A DNA stretch of 64,000 nt, taken from Prochilodus magdalenae. Lineage: Eukaryota; Chordata; Actinopteri; Characiformes; Prochilodontidae. The position numbers were made by a program, and so were the translations under genes. The notes below the pieces were generated by a model that was given only the letters and a program-made list of their open reading frames with translations, searched no databases and had not been told where the DNA came from. Location of the stretch: assembly GCA_024036415.1 (NCBI GenBank), contig JAMWET010000180.1:124001-188000 (forward strand), given 5' to 3'. Every line of letters starts with the position of its first letter. Positions within the stretch are counted from its first letter, which is position 1. Shown piece by piece: positions 25,200 to 37,752 of the stretch.

Positions 25200-28100
25200 A
25201 TATCTTGGTCTATCCTAAAAGTTACGGCAATATTAACCACCTCTATTTCAGACACATGAAAGGGCTACTTGGGTGTAATGTAAGAATAAAGAAGTTGAGA
25301 ATACGTATTCAAAATACAGAATATAGAAATTAAGTATTAGTATTCAGTTCAAGTTACATTTTGTGAAGGCAGTGTTTGAAATATCATTGCCTTTAATGGT
25401 TTTATGAGAATACTTACAAAAAAAAAAAAATTTTTTATATTTAACTTTTAAAAGAAACCATACGCTTGTTCATTACCAGTGGCTGTGTTTACATTCAAAG
25501 GTTTTCATCAATCCAAGTCATTCCGATTATACCTAGATTAAAACTACAGTGTTTATACGAATCTAATCAAGAACCTGATTAAAAACCTATTCACACTACA
25601 AGTAACAAGATTCAAAATGAAGCGTATACATTATTACCAATTAGGGTAGACGCATCATGACAACAAGCAACACGTGAGTAAGATGATGACGCACCAATTA
25701 GGAATGTAATCAGATACAGGCATTTACACAGCTATGATTCTTCTTCTTCACAAATCATTTCCAGGATTACACACCTTGTTCAAAAGGAAACTGGAAATTA
25801 TTTCTGACTACTCTGTTCCTATTGAGGTGTATACATGGACATATGCATATACATAGTCATATATCTATAGGCTAGTCAGACTGAGCTCATTGAGTCAGTT
25901 ATTAATCTCTGTGCTGCTTAACTAATGTTCTTAAGTAATAACCTTGGTGGCAAGTTATAAGTATGTCATCAGTGGATTATAACATAGCTACATTTTTAAT
26001 AATCAAATTTAGAATAATGTTATTGGGGCATGGTAAACTTATTGCAGTAGTGATGGAGGCAGCAATGCACTACAGCAGACATTAGGAGCCCAAATAATGT
26101 TGAGAATTCTGTAACTTCAGTTACATGAAGAATACGGCCACACTGTAACACTGAAGAACTACTGAGTTTTAACCATCTGCCTTCATAGTGAGATTATAAC
26201 TGTCTAGCCTCCTTGTAAAATTAACACCTTATGAAAACCTAATATTTTAAACATCATAAACTAAACACATCCTTCACATCCCCTTGGTGAGTCTATGAAC
26301 CAAAATAAGAATAATCTCCTCATCTTACTATGAGAAGATTTATCTTTTACCAGCCTCTTAGCACCACAGTGTCCTGGGTTAGGTCTGCCTCCCTGACTGC
26401 CATGTGTGACTGCACACTTCCTGCGTTTGACAGGAGTGACGGAGCGCAGAGCAGAGGCCATGTGGCTGCTCCTCGTCTGAGCCATAGCATGTCGCGCTTC
26501 AGTCAAGTCAGCACCAAGATGGAAGCCATAATACTCAAACTGGTCCAAGTTTTTAAACCTCATTGCTATTAGGTTTAAGTAGAGTCGTGGGCTATATTGC
26601 ACCATTAGAATATCATGGTTATTGTTAAACACCTATCTGAGCAGAGGGAAGATATATATCATATATCAGGATAATGCTGCCGAAAGCATTAAAGCAGCCA
26701 TAAGTTGCTGCATTACAATGAGAGGTGCAGTGACAACCGGCAGCACAACCGGCATCTATCATGACCTTGACAACGAACTATTAGCTAAGTGATTGCTTTC
26801 CTCAGACAGTTGCAAGCCACTCCTGATACAACAAATTTTGTGGTCAAATGGAGTGGAAATTGGGAGGAAAAATCCTGAGAGATTCCAACTTTATGAATAA
26901 TTAATACTGGCTTAATACTGGCAAGGCCATCCACATCACCACCCATTAAGAGGGCTGTCTAATCAAGTTAATCAGTTAAAGAATCACCTCATCAACTGCC
27001 CTGTGCAATGAACCAAAATGTCATGATGAACAAAGAAACAGATTAGATAGACTACCTACAATAAAAGCCAGTGATGCTCCATTTAAAGCTAAGGGTGATT
27101 TTTTCATATGCTATTCTGTAGCGCTAATCATTACAATGAGTATGTACACAGGCTCTGTGGTAAATGGAAGAAAAAATGTTTCTTATGTGACCATCATTGA
27201 GACGGTTCGAAAGTCAAAACAATGTGACTTTCAAGACAATGAGTCTCACTTCAGTCTTACACATCGATCACATTATCATAAAAGTACCAATGTCCTGGCC
27301 ACCTCGGAGTGTTACCAAGTAACTTCAAGTCCTCCAAGTTCTCTTATTATATGTTTCCCAGTACACAGGTGATCATGCCTTTCGGATTTAGTGCTAATTT
27401 GTACAGCCCTTTATGGATCTCCTATAAAATCCTTGACTGCTGAGTGACCTATGTCCACACTCATTACGGCACCAGTATAATATAAGAAGTGCTCTTGACT
27501 AAAAGCCCTCCACATGGCACAAAGTATGAAACCCAAAGCTCCAGGTTGACCTCTAATCGTTCCCAAGGGACAAATAAGCACGAATGAGAGCGTGATTCCT
27601 GTCAAGTCCCCACTTGTGCGAAATTTTGCAATCCAATCCCGAGCGTCGGTTCCCAGACTGCGCGCAGAGTCATGCTACGATGAAGGTGTTGAGTGGCTGC
27701 AACGATCCAAAGAGGCTGGAAGGATCCAGTTTGGCTACAGTGAAACCTGGACCTCCTGGTGAAATTAAGCAGGCAATCAACTCCAGACAGACAGTGTCAT
27801 TAAAACTAGTGATTTAGTGTTTTCTCAGATCCACAGAGAGTCACGAAGCCTGAGCACAGAAGAATAAGAGGGGTGTTTTCCAGCCATGTGCGAGGAGAGA
27901 CTATAATCAGCTGTCGGAATGCAAATGGGAGGCTTGCTTTAAGGTTTGTCATTCAGTTACACAAACATAATCAGCAGAGGAGAGTCGGTTTTCCATCGAT
28001 CCACTAATGGTTCCAAAAAGTGTTGTATGACCTTGTCTAACCCCGGAGGTAGCCAGCGGCTATCCAGCACAGAGGAGGAAATGGTGTCATGTTAAAATGA

Positions 28101-29900
28101 CATGGAGGGCTGCAGCTCTCGCAACAGTGTGACAGATCACAGGGCAAAGTGTACAACATCCGCACAATTCCCACACAAAGTCTAGTGTCACTTCCTAAGA
28201 CATTCCAGCCTTTCCTGTATATATCCAAATATAGATCCTCAATATACCCAAAGGTATCCAGGTACCCCATGTAATTAATAGAACGGGCCAGCTAGAGAGG
28301 TAAAACGTCCTCAGGCACTGGGCTGTGGAGAAGTGGAGTTCTCTAGAGTGCTGGAGCGCCACTGAATTGAGACAATCTACGTACTATAAAATATTCCATG
28401 CAAATTAGCCACTCGTACGTCCACACTAACTTCTTTGTTTTCAGGAGAAACTTGATGAGCTGGTGTCTACGTACGTTTGGACATATGGTATGCCATATCA
28501 CGTCAGATATCAAACGTTCACGTTTGAAAGCTCTGAATCCTTACACAAGTGGTAACAGTTTGACTCATTTCCTCTGTGTCTGGCTAATACTTCACACAAA
28601 ATATGCAGACCATTAATGAATAAGTGTCAGTCTACATTCTTTGGGGATACAATGAAACGCATCTCATCCGCTTAGTGTGGAAACGTCCAGACAGGCTGAA
28701 AAGTTGATGATTATAGACGTCCTGTTGCAGGCCAGCTCAGCACCCAGACCTTAAGTTATAAACAACACATTTCAAAATATCCCAAACATTGTTTGTCAGA
28801 TAGGTCTAAACACATTAGAACATTTCAACAAACCAGAAAAGAAACTGCTTCTCCAAGCCATTTCAGCTTCTAGCATGTTCTGTTCAGGGGTAGTGCTCTG
28901 GCCACTCAGGAAGACGCGCTGTGCTGACAAAATCTCTCTGCTTTCGATTATCCGCCTAGTTTACATCCCCCATCACACCCACTTAGGGCAACAATGCCAT
29001 CGGTCTCGCTGATGACAGCCATGACACATGATGAATGGCTGGTTATAGGTTACATTTAGAGTTTGGGGTTTAAATGCTTTGGGATTATGACCTTTTTCAC
29101 GCTTACAAATTATGTAGCAGAGCAATGCATAAGAGCCCCCTACCATTCCAAATCAGTGGTTTCTGCTAAATCTTCTACAGCGGAGGACAGGCCCTTGTTT
29201 TGAAGGCATCTCCCAGTGCAGCTACAGCCATCCTGTTCCAAGAATGTCCTATGCAAAGGAAAATGCAATTTGGCAATTAATTAAAGAGGGCTTGTTGGAT
29301 TTGGTGGTGTTTCCCAAGTGGCAGATGGGGTGGACACCCAAAGTACAGAAAGCAGGGCGTACAACACAGAATGGATTAGAGGGCATTCACCCAGCTTACT
29401 GCTGAAGCATCTTAGGAGCCAGGGAGAAGATGAGTGATTCCCTAAGAGCCACTTGATTTGAGCAGTTGTGTGAGTCAAGCTGAGTAGATGCCTGGTTGAT
29501 TGAAGTGTCCGCTGAGTCAGCACTGGAAAAATATTTTCTTTGGGTGAGGCAACATATTTCTAAAGATGAGTCAAATGCATTCACTAGCTCTTTAACAGCT
29601 GCTTTAAGAAAGGCCAATTTAACTTCTACTGGTCTGTTAAGCATAACAGACTTCCTACTGCAGTTGGTCTCTGTTCAGTAGAAGACGGTCATGGTGGTTA
29701 ACACAAGTAAATAGGGGGACTGATGGTGGAGATGCTGCTCCTGCTATGAATGCATCATTTAGAGCAGACAATTAATACCTTTAGGCTGACTGGAGTGCAG
29801 TATGTATGGAAGGGGGTAGTAACTAGCTGTATTTATTTAGATTCACATGCTCAGGTTAAAATGTGACAAAGGTCTGTTTTCTGGAGTATCTGCAAATGAT
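25200..29900. other. Intronic sequence without a supported gene
   Basis: No SINE, transposon terminus or exon was recognised. A short poly(A)/poly(T) junction is at 25419-25436. The minus-strand ORF at 26261-26632 has no splice sites. The block 27600-27960 is less AT-rich and could hold a conserved element (CCCGAGCGTCGG, GACTGCGCGCAGAG). The rest is AT-rich and unremarkable. Confidence 0.35.
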
Positions 29901-29910
29901 AATACGACTG

Positions 29911-30243
29911 AACACCTCAACATCCCAGCGTCACTGCTGGACTGAGAATAGTCCACCAACTAAAGCTATCTAGCCAACAGTGACCACTAATGCAGGACTC
30001 GAAGGATGACTAACACAAAGTGTGCATCAACAGATAAGCTAAGTCTCTGGCTTTACATCTACTAACAAGACCAACAAGGCATAGTGTCTATTAGAATGGG
30101 CAATGAGTGGACACTGTGTTTAAACTCCAGCAGCACTGCTGTGTCTGACGCCTGCTCTGTGGGGGTCCTGTGCAGGTCCTTTGTAATTATTTGGTAAGTG
30201 GATCTGCTAAAATGGACAATGAGTATAAATACAAGAAGTGGTT
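29911..30243 (-). mobile_element. Non-autonomous DNA-transposon copy
   Basis: Words in order: GGACTGAGAATAGTCCACCA, AGCCAACAGTGACCACTAATG, CTGGCTTTACATCTACTAAC, GAGTGGACACTGTGTTTAAA, CTCCAGCAGCACTGCTGTGT, GGGGGTCCTGTGCAGGTCCT. This text is typical of a very common fish non-autonomous DNA element with no coding capacity. A related palindromic copy sits at 39254-39610. The strand shown is arbitrary because the family is palindromic in part. Confidence 0.6.
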
Positions 30244-31079
30244 AATTCATGCATCTCTCTGTTCTCAATGTTACTTCAACAAGCAAGTAGAAAAAGCCTT
30301 GTGCAGAAAGCAACGAGTCAACATCAACTGCTGTACCAGTTATCTCTAGTGTTAGTGCTACATCTGCTACCTTTGTGGGGCATGAGTAATGGAACAGCAT
30401 GTGTGCTTTTAGCATGTGCTGACCTTTTTATACATACAGTATGAGTGAAACAGAACAGTGAAAAAGTACTACGGCTTTTTTTTCCTGATGGATAAATAGT
30501 CAGTATTTATTTGACCCTGAACAGCATTCTGGCTTTTGATTGGTCAATAGTTTTCAGCCTGGCAGAGCCGCTGGGCATTTTTAATGATTATGTCATGGAT
30601 TAAATTTAAAAATTTGCATGTTTTCATTTTGTATTTGCTTTTCTGTTTAATTATCAGATTTATATGGCTTATTTCTGTGTAATTTGCTGTGTGACATGTG
30701 CAAATCAGATCGTGGTCTATTGGCTAAAATGCCATGCTGCCTCAGTGCTGCATCACAGCCTGCCTCAGTGCTGCCACAGCCTGTGTGAAAATGCTGACTT
30801 ATTAACATTACCGATAAAATGAAAAATCAAGCCTTACTGTGTCAATAATGCCATCAAAAGGTAGCATGTATGAATCAGGCCTTATCGCATTAGCTCATCA
30901 GAAGGAGCAGCATCTGTTACTTATCGAAATTTCACTTAACTACCTCACCCCACGTGACCCAGGAGGATAAGCAGTTTAGATGATGAATGTGCTCATGTAT
31001 ACAACTGGGACACAACCTGAAGCATAAGTTGCCATTCACTGCGCTAACCAAAAGGCAATCCTGAGAGCCTCCTTCGACC

Positions 31080-31206
31080 TTAAAGTTGGATGGGATCACG
31101 ATCAAACCTCAAATCTGTCATTTTCTTTGGTTCCTATCATTCCTTGAAGGTTGAATTGGATCGTAATCAAACCTCAAATCTGTCATTTTTTTGTTGCTAT
31201 CATCCC
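31080..31206 (+). repeat. Tandem duplication of a unit of about 62 bp
   Basis: Two adjacent copies share AATCAAACCTCAAATCTGTC (the first copy has GATCAAACC) and ATCATTCC/ATCATCCC, with diverged starts (GTTGGATGGGATCACG against GTTGAATTGGATCGTA). The spacing is about 62 bp. Two copies only, so a simple local duplication. Confidence 0.65.
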
Positions 31207-31229
31207 TTGCTTTTAAAAGCTATGACATT

Positions 31230-31960
31230 TCCACAGGAGAGCCAGGAAACAGAATCGCACACCCAGACTCCTTTCACGAAAGCAGAAACACGCTGGCACG
31301 CTCCTTTTGCATAAAACCACAAACACACTCATTCTATTGCCTGGGCACCAGCATGACAAATACTGCCTTCAGGCAGCGATTATTATGAGCAAATGTCATA
31401 AGAACAGTGCCAAAGAAATAACACGGGAGAGAGAGAGAAAAAGGGTGGGTTAAGCAGCACGAGGCCTTTGGGTTCATAATGCCAGCTGTCTATAAGCACT
31501 CCTTCACAGCTTTTCATCAAAATTCACGTTTACCAGAATCACTGATTAGCAGAAGGGGGGACGCCACCCTGAAAAGTGAGAAGAGAACGCTAGATTAGCC
31601 CACCCAAAATGACCAACATGCCTGATTATAGCGCGCTCGTGCCGACTTCAACACGCTTTCGAGTCCAACGTCGCAGCCACAGATTTCATAATTATACGAC
31701 CTGTCACAAACAGACTTGCCTGGCCTTCTCGTGCAGAGCTGGGGCGCTATGCTGTGGTTTGCAGCCACGCTCACCGTTGGAGCATTTTAATTAACGGAGA
31801 GTGGGAACGCATGGTTTTGATTCAGCCCTCCCTTGCTGTCATCTGTCTCACCTCATCATGGACGGAATGAGAAGGATTAGGCTTGTCAGCTGGGCACTAT
31901 AATGGTGCAGAGGCTAGGCAAGAGGTTTATATGAAGCTTTTAGGGTGCCATGCGTGCACT
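31230..31960. other. Repeat-poor block, possible conserved element
   Basis: Includes GAGCATTTTAATTAACGG (homeodomain-like TTAATTAA), CGTCGCAGCCACAG and GGTTTTGATTCAGCC. No splice-flanked exon in either strand. GC is higher than the flanks. The call rests on composition only. Confidence 0.2.
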
Positions 31961-32928
31961 GGAGCTGGCAGTGTGGGAAGAAGACAGTTATACTAAGCTG
32001 TACTGTCTTCAGTTAGCATGTCTGCATGCTCTAGTGAACATGCTCCAAAGACATGTAGGGGCCATTAAGGACAGTGTTTACTTGGGATAGATTACTCCAA
32101 CCCCAAAATGACTTTTTGGGGTTGGAGTCAGACCAGCAGTGCTCTCTGAACACAGTCTGTTCCTATAATGATGTAGTTAATCTGGGGTACCATCATTACA
32201 CTAAAAGCTCCTGAGTGGGACCTGCTGAAACAACACCTACAGGCCACTGAAGTTCACAAGCAGATTTAGCAAAGGGCAAGAAGATTTCTAGCAAATGCCA
32301 AGAGAGATTTTAATGGGAAATGTTTGTTAAAACTCTTTTTTAAGCATGCAGTTTGACATTATACTGTACATCTAATGCACAAGTACAGGTATATGCTGAG
32401 TCACCTCCTGGTTTAAACTTCCACAGATTCCATAGCAAAACGCATGTATTGTAGTGTTGGCACAGAAGAAGAACCAAAGAATGGCATTTCTGTGCTTGGT
32501 GTGAAGCTCTTTTACTGAGAAAAAAAAAAGTCATTTTAATGGGAAGAGGTGGCGCGTGCAAACACTACCTAGCATGCCACAGTCCTTACCTCCCCCATGA
32601 ACTGTGGCCACTAGGGGTGTAAGAAAAAACCGATACACCTTAATGTCGCGATATTCTGTTTTGCGATAGTGTATCGATTCTCAAAAAAACAGTACCGATT
32701 TTTCATAAATAATTTACACGTAAAGATTCGCCGCAGTTGATAATTTTGTGTTGTATTTAAATCCCCGACCGCTAGATGGCAGACAGTGGTTCAATTCACC
32801 CATTAGGCGCTTCCGCTTCAATGTAAGCAAGTACTGCACCACATTAGCATTAGCAAACCTAACTTGCGTTAGTGTGACCGCCAATGGCTGAATCCGAACG
32901 CATTGGACCGGCTCCCGCGGTGTATAGA

Positions 32929-33350
32929 GCTGAAGTCTGGGCTCATTTTGGCTTTCACAATAAAGAAGGCACAACGGAGATCGACAAGAACCATGCCGTC
33001 TGAAAAATATTCGGGGAACACGACGAATTTGAGAGCACACTTAGCAAGACACCATTCTGATGTAAAGTTAGCAGAACAGCGAACGACTGACTTTAAACGA
33101 GTGGTTCCCCTTTCAGCTCACTCTGGAACAAGTTCACATGCCAAAGTTACCACCGACCTTAACGCGTGCAACCAAAATAAAATAACTCGGTCAGTGCTTT
33201 ACTTCATTTGCAAAGACATGCAAATGCATCAGTGTTATAGAGAATGAAGGCTTTCTTAATGTGGTGAATACAATGGAGCCTCGTTACACCATACCCTCCC
33301 GACAACACATCACTGACATTGCTATGCCCAGGTTGTACAAGGAGGTAAAT
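32929..33350 (+). pseudogene. Broken BED-finger hAT transposase fragment
   Basis: Coding remnant of the element at 32612-33750. The BED domain start (EVWAHFGF) is followed by an in-frame stop near 33000 and a frame change. The first two zinc-binding cysteines are lost. After RAHLARHH the frame changes again before the RYTIPSR region. It stops being readable at the (TA)n tract. Only the N-terminal fifth or so of a normal transposase is left. Confidence 0.75.
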
Positions 33351-33354
33351 AGAG

Positions 33355-33356
<2 letters not shown>

Positions 33357-33442
<86 letters not shown>

Positions 33443-33465
33443 CATGAGAGAGAGAGAGAGAGAGA
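33357..33465 (+). repeat. (TA)41 then (GA)10 compound microsatellite
   Basis: About 82 bases of pure TA, then CATACAT and a GA run at 33446-33465. It lies inside the hAT relic, so the expansion is younger than the insertion. It is likely to extrude cruciforms and be hard to assemble. Confidence 0.95.
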
Positions 33466-34021
33466 ACTGTTCATTTCTGTTAAACTGTTAAAACAGTAGT
33501 AGTATGTTAGTATGTTTGGGACATTAGAGATTCCACTGTTCTGACTCCATGAAAAGTAAACATTTTCACTCAGATTTTATGCATGTAGTGGTTTGTTTTT
33601 TGTACTATGACAGTTTACCTAAAATTAGATTAAAAAAAATTTAAATATCGCCTTGCTTAAAGTGTCACAGTATATCGCAATATATCGAATCGTAACCCCT
33701 GTATTGTGATACATATCGTATCGCCAGATCCTTGTCAATACACAGCCCTAGTGGACACTGTGATAGATGGCACAGGTGTAACACGCAACATGTAGCATGG
33801 TGTACATGTACTATGAGCATTTAAAGCACCTTCACTTGCTACTTCAGATACCCTACAGCTAACAGCAGTTTCACCTTATGCTAACACTCCCAAATGGGAA
33901 ACAATAAAATAATTGCAAAAATGTGTGTAAAGCATGAGAGGATGAAACCAAGAAATGTTCCAAGAAATGGAAATGAAATGCTATTAAAATCAGTATAAAG
34001 CAATATAAAATGAGTGCCACA

Positions 34022-34110
34022 ATCATCTAAACATTGGCCCCGCACTGGAAGCTTGTGAGTTCAGTTCTGGGTGAAGACCACACTCATCTATGGTCGGGAG
34101 TCCAAGTGAG
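34022..34110 (+). mobile_element. Possible tRNA-derived SINE head
   Basis: GGCCCCGCACTGGAAGC and GTGAGTTCAGTTCTGGGTG resemble a degraded A-box/B-box pair with a GGTTCNANTCC-like core. No family tail was recognised. Weak call. Confidence 0.25.
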
Positions 34111-34299
34111 TATAATCAACCTCAACCTCGCTCTTACAGTCCAATGCTAGTCAGCGCAGATGTCTGTTAGCTGATATAACAGAATGAGTAATTAGCAGTT
34201 TCCTCTAAGTCTGTTTAGCTGTCCAATGATGTAAGCATTAGCTCAGTTCGAAAAGGTTTCACGTGTCTTAAATGAACCATGTGATAGCCTTCACCCTCC

Positions 34300-35222
34300 C
34301 AGCTTCGTAGCATCATCCATCAGAATGGGAAAAAATGTGATCTCAGTGATTCTGACTACAATTGTTGGTGCTACACAGGCTGGTTTTAGTATTTCTCTAA
34401 TTCCCAGGCTCATGCACAACTGTCCGTAGAATTTACACAGAACACTATGATACAGAAAAAAAACAGCCAGTGAGTGGCAGTTTTGGAGAAGGAAATATGT
34501 TGTTGATGAGAGATAATTCAGATAACCACTTTGTGGTGAGTACAACAGCTTCTCGGAACGAATAACACGTTGAACAGAACAACAGAAGAACTGCTCGTTT
34601 CAGTTCTGTCAGCCAAAAACAGAAAGTTGTGGATGCAGTGATCACAGGCTCGTCAAACTGGACAAGTGAAAAATATAGCCTGGTCTGATGAATCTCGATT
34701 TCTACTGAGGCGCACAGATGGTAGGGTCTACAGCCAACAGCAGTAATCCATGGACTAAAGCTGCATTGTATCACCAGTCCAATTTGGTAGAGAAATGGTG
34801 TGGGAAATGTTTACTTTGAACATTTTGCCAATCAATCATCAATTGAACACTACGGCCTATTGGAGTATTGTTGCCAACCATGTGAATCCCTTCATATCCA
34901 CAATTTGCCGTCTTCTAATGGCTACTTCTGTCACAAAGAAAAAGTCAACGTAAACTGTTTTCAATGAGTTCAGTGTTTTTAGTGCTGTTCCTAGTCATTT
35001 GATCTGAGTCCAGTGGAACACATTGGAGATGTAGTAGAATGGCAGATGTGTGGCATAAAAGTGTACCTGAAAAATCTTCAGTTGGAATCCATGTTGGAAT
35101 CATGTAAACATGGAACAGAACCACAACAGAATGTTTCCAAAGACAGAGGCCCTTCCCAATACAGCTATTCTATTGTCAATATTGTATCAACTAGTGTGAA
35201 TAATGGAGGCAGTGTCATTTAT
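34300..35222 (+). mobile_element. Tc1/mariner transposon relic
   Basis: A decayed transposase reading can be followed on the plus strand through several frames. TCAGAATGGGAAAAAATGTG starts it at about 34320, then come GAGTGGCAGTTTTGG and the catalytic-domain block WSDESRFLLRRTDGRV at 34681-34728, which includes the second Asp of the DD(E/D) triad. Near 35000 is LSPVEHIGD-like text, the usual DLSPIEH block that holds the third acidic residue. Many stops and shifts interrupt it. Clean terminal repeats were not found. Not functional. Confidence 0.8.
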
Positions 35223-35229
35223 CCTTAAC

Positions 35230-36400
35230 AGACTCTTAGAACTCTTTAAGCACACCCCTCTTTATACACTCTGCTCGTGGGCCAGTGGTAAAAGCAAGAC
35301 CTCCCAGAAGCCTCATTCCACAATCACTGTTTTCTTTGACAGAGACGCAAAACCAATCTGGCAACCAAGCCTTTAACTGAAGCCACAGGACTCCACAGGC
35401 AAAAACCAAGCAGGGCCTTAAGTGGCTGATACTGCAGTGACTAAAGGCTTGTAATTAGGTATAAAAGAGAAAAAAGAGGAGACAACTAATCTTATGGAGA
35501 GCCACTCCAGAACATTCCATTACGAGGCCCACATCAAGGTTCTAACAAATGTTCATCAGAAGTCATACATTCCAACTCCAGCTCATTTTTGACAGGGAGC
35601 CCCATGCACTTAAGGGGTGCCTCATGTGAGTTAAACCATGAAAAAAAGTGTCATTTTTCACAAGCCAGAACATTGAAGCCATTGCGTGAAAGCAGCAGCT
35701 GTTGCGTGCTGAAGGCTGCTGTAAACATACTTTATTTCTACACTTATCGACCCATATTTTTCCAGCAGTCTTCCTGAGCTGCAGCCCTCTAGAGAACTCA
35801 TGCAATGAAGCTAAGTTAGCCAGGCTTGACAGTGATTAGCATGCTAGCCAGTTTTTCAGAAAGGTGTACACAATTTGTCTTTGTGTCTTGTAGCAATTTT
35901 AGAGTCGCTTGGAACTGAACAGCACAAGAATGAAAGCTCATTCATCTGTTGAAAACTATATATATTTTATATACAATAAATTAAGCAATATAAAACAATC
36001 ACTTCACATTTGTTTTCATGTAAAACAAAGCGCTTCAGATTTGTTAGTGTTAGCACAGACTAGCAAGACTTTGGCCAGCCTAGCTAAGGGTATCCCTATT
36101 AAAATACTCTGCTCCTATTTGTCCTTGTATCACCCAAACCATGACCTTAGAAACCCTTTCATGGGCCATTAATACATCATTGTAGATCTACAGCCTCATT
36201 TATCAACCACCATTAAGAAGACATATTTTCTTGACATGCAATGTATGTCCGTCCTAATATCCATTAGTGTTTCCTCATGTGGTATTTTTTTCTTAGTAAA
36301 GAACAGACCCTACACACACTTAAGAACACAAAGGTGTGAACCATCTTGCAGTTTAGGAACGTCATGAGGTTGATGTAAACGTTGTACTAGGAACCTTCTC
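35230..36400. other. Intronic sequence, nothing supported
   Basis: No exon or transposon was recognised. ORFs at 35563-35805 (minus) and 35909-36172 (plus) have no splice sites. The stretch ends in the poly(A)/(TA)n tract. Confidence 0.3.
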
Positions 36401-36417
36401 AAAAAAAAAAAAAAAAA

Positions 36418-36463
<46 letters not shown>
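36401..36463 (+). repeat. Poly(A) then (TA)20 tract
   Basis: About 21 A bases (36401-36421) followed by about 40 bases of TA. The layout is like the tail of a retroposed element, but no body is recognisable upstream. Confidence 0.9.
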
Positions 36464-36466
<3 letters not shown>

Positions 36467-36619
36467 CAAATAAGGGCCTACAGCTTTCTATAAGCATATG
36501 TATGCTCCTAATAGCAAGATGTGTTCACTTGGTGAACTCGGTACCCATACTAACTAGAAAACAAGTATTAGCTTTCTGAAATGCTGATCGTATGGTTGAA
36601 ATAATCAAGCTGTCTGTGC

Positions 36620-37340
36620 AATTCTAAAACACAACTCTGCTTCCTTAACTTTGGCCCATGCTCCTGTGCAGACGTGTATCTTTCAGGTTCAGGGAGAATT
36701 ATGGCTGGTGGGGTCACAGCTGCTGTGCGCTCCGTAATAGCATCTGTTATTACTAATATCAATTGCATTGCTGCATTGAGAACTGTACAGTCTATTTAAC
36801 ACTGGCACACTCTAATCCCATAAATATAGCTCCTGTATGTTCGGACTAACATCGTAATGAAGCACAGGCAGCGCAAATGGGTCGCTCTGGCTTATTACCC
36901 TCTAAATCATACAAGTTCCAAAGGAGGTCTGAAAAGAAGTAGGAGACTTCTCCAAATTAGGGAACTCTTTAGCACCAAGTATTTTACAACATAACCGGAC
37001 TTTGGCCTTTGTAACCATATGTTTTCAAACTAATATCAACTCTCGAATGACAGCTGGAATCGTATCTGGCATATCTGCTTATGATTCTATACCTCTCCCT
37101 ATATGAGATCCATTAGTCTGTGGTTATGTCAAGCCAGACAGCCCTCTAACAGCTGCACTGTAGATGCAATTCAACAGTGCGCTTGGTTAGAAAAACACTG
37201 ATTATGACAGAAACATGTTAATGCGCAGTGTGAAGGGCAAGCAGCACCATCCATCGCAGGCACCCCATCAACACAGGCCAGCTAAGCCCTTTAACTGCTG
37301 TGCCAAAATAAGTGACGCAAGGCCATTTCTTTCAACTGCT
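36620..37340. other. Repeat-free block with RUNX-like site, possible conserved element
   Basis: Long repeat-free text with GTCTGTGGTTATGTC (TGTGGTT RUNX-type core at 37119-37125), ACCCCATCAACACAGG and CCATAAATATAGC. It lies 1.4-2 kb downstream (in gene direction) of the 38697-38805 exon, within the intron. The regulatory role is inferred. Confidence 0.3.
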
Positions 37341-37707
37341 CTCCTAAAATGAAATCAGAAATGGCTCCTGGCTTGGATATGTGATTCTAAAAAGCTTTTT
37401 AATTGGTTTAGAAGATTATGTGGAGGTTCTTCACATCATTCCCTAAACTATTCTTTAAAGAACTGTCCGCTGAAAGTTGTTCAATACAATTTAAGATTTC
37501 TTTGTAGAGGCAGAAGACATTTAGGAAGATGTATTTTAACACATTTTGATAGTCGAACATCTTGTAACAGTTAATAAACATATCCGTGTAACTACAGGGA
37601 AGGCGTTGAACTAAAAAACCTCATGAGGCTGTAGGCTTATTTTTTAGAAGACAGCACCTGTTAGTAGACTAAAATCTGAAAAAGGTTTATTGTTTAAAAA
37701 GTAGGCT

Positions 37708-37709
<2 letters not shown>

Positions 37710-37744
<35 letters not shown>

Positions 37745-37752
37745 AGATAGAT
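37710..37752 (+). repeat. (ATCT)n microsatellite ending in a GATA hairpin
   Basis: Nearly nine ATCT units followed directly by AGATAGAT, so CTATCTAT/ATAGATAG can fold back. Confidence 0.9.

Larger units (their letters stand above)
32612..33750 (+). mobile_element. hAT-family transposon relic with 8-bp target duplication
   Basis: The ends are TAGGGGTGTA and TACACAGCCCTA, imperfect inverted repeats. They are flanked by GTGGCCAC (32604-32611) and GTGGACAC (33751-33758), an 8-bp target duplication with one mismatch, the hAT hallmark. Inside is a decayed BED-finger transposase start on the plus strand: AEVWAHFGFHNKEG from 32929, a stop, then in another frame KYSGNTTNLRAHLARHH. The CxxC half of the zinc finger is missing between these parts, while the H..H half remains. 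Further on, NEGFLNVVNTMEPRYTIPSR can still be read near 33240-33300, typical of ZBED-like hAT transposases. The catalytic core and dimerisation domain are deleted, and a long (TA)n follows. Not functional. Confidence 0.85.

Noticed and set aside
26261..26632. 123-codon minus-strand ORF
   Set aside because: No donor or acceptor, no recognisable motif, overlapped by an open frame on the other strand.
32903..33247. 114-codon plus-strand ORF as a gene
   Set aside because: It crosses frames of a decayed hAT transposase; only part of it (the RAHLARHH end of the BED finger) is real ancestral coding sequence.
33261..33491. 76-codon ORF with Tyr-Ile repeats
   Set aside because: It is the translation of the (TA)n microsatellite.
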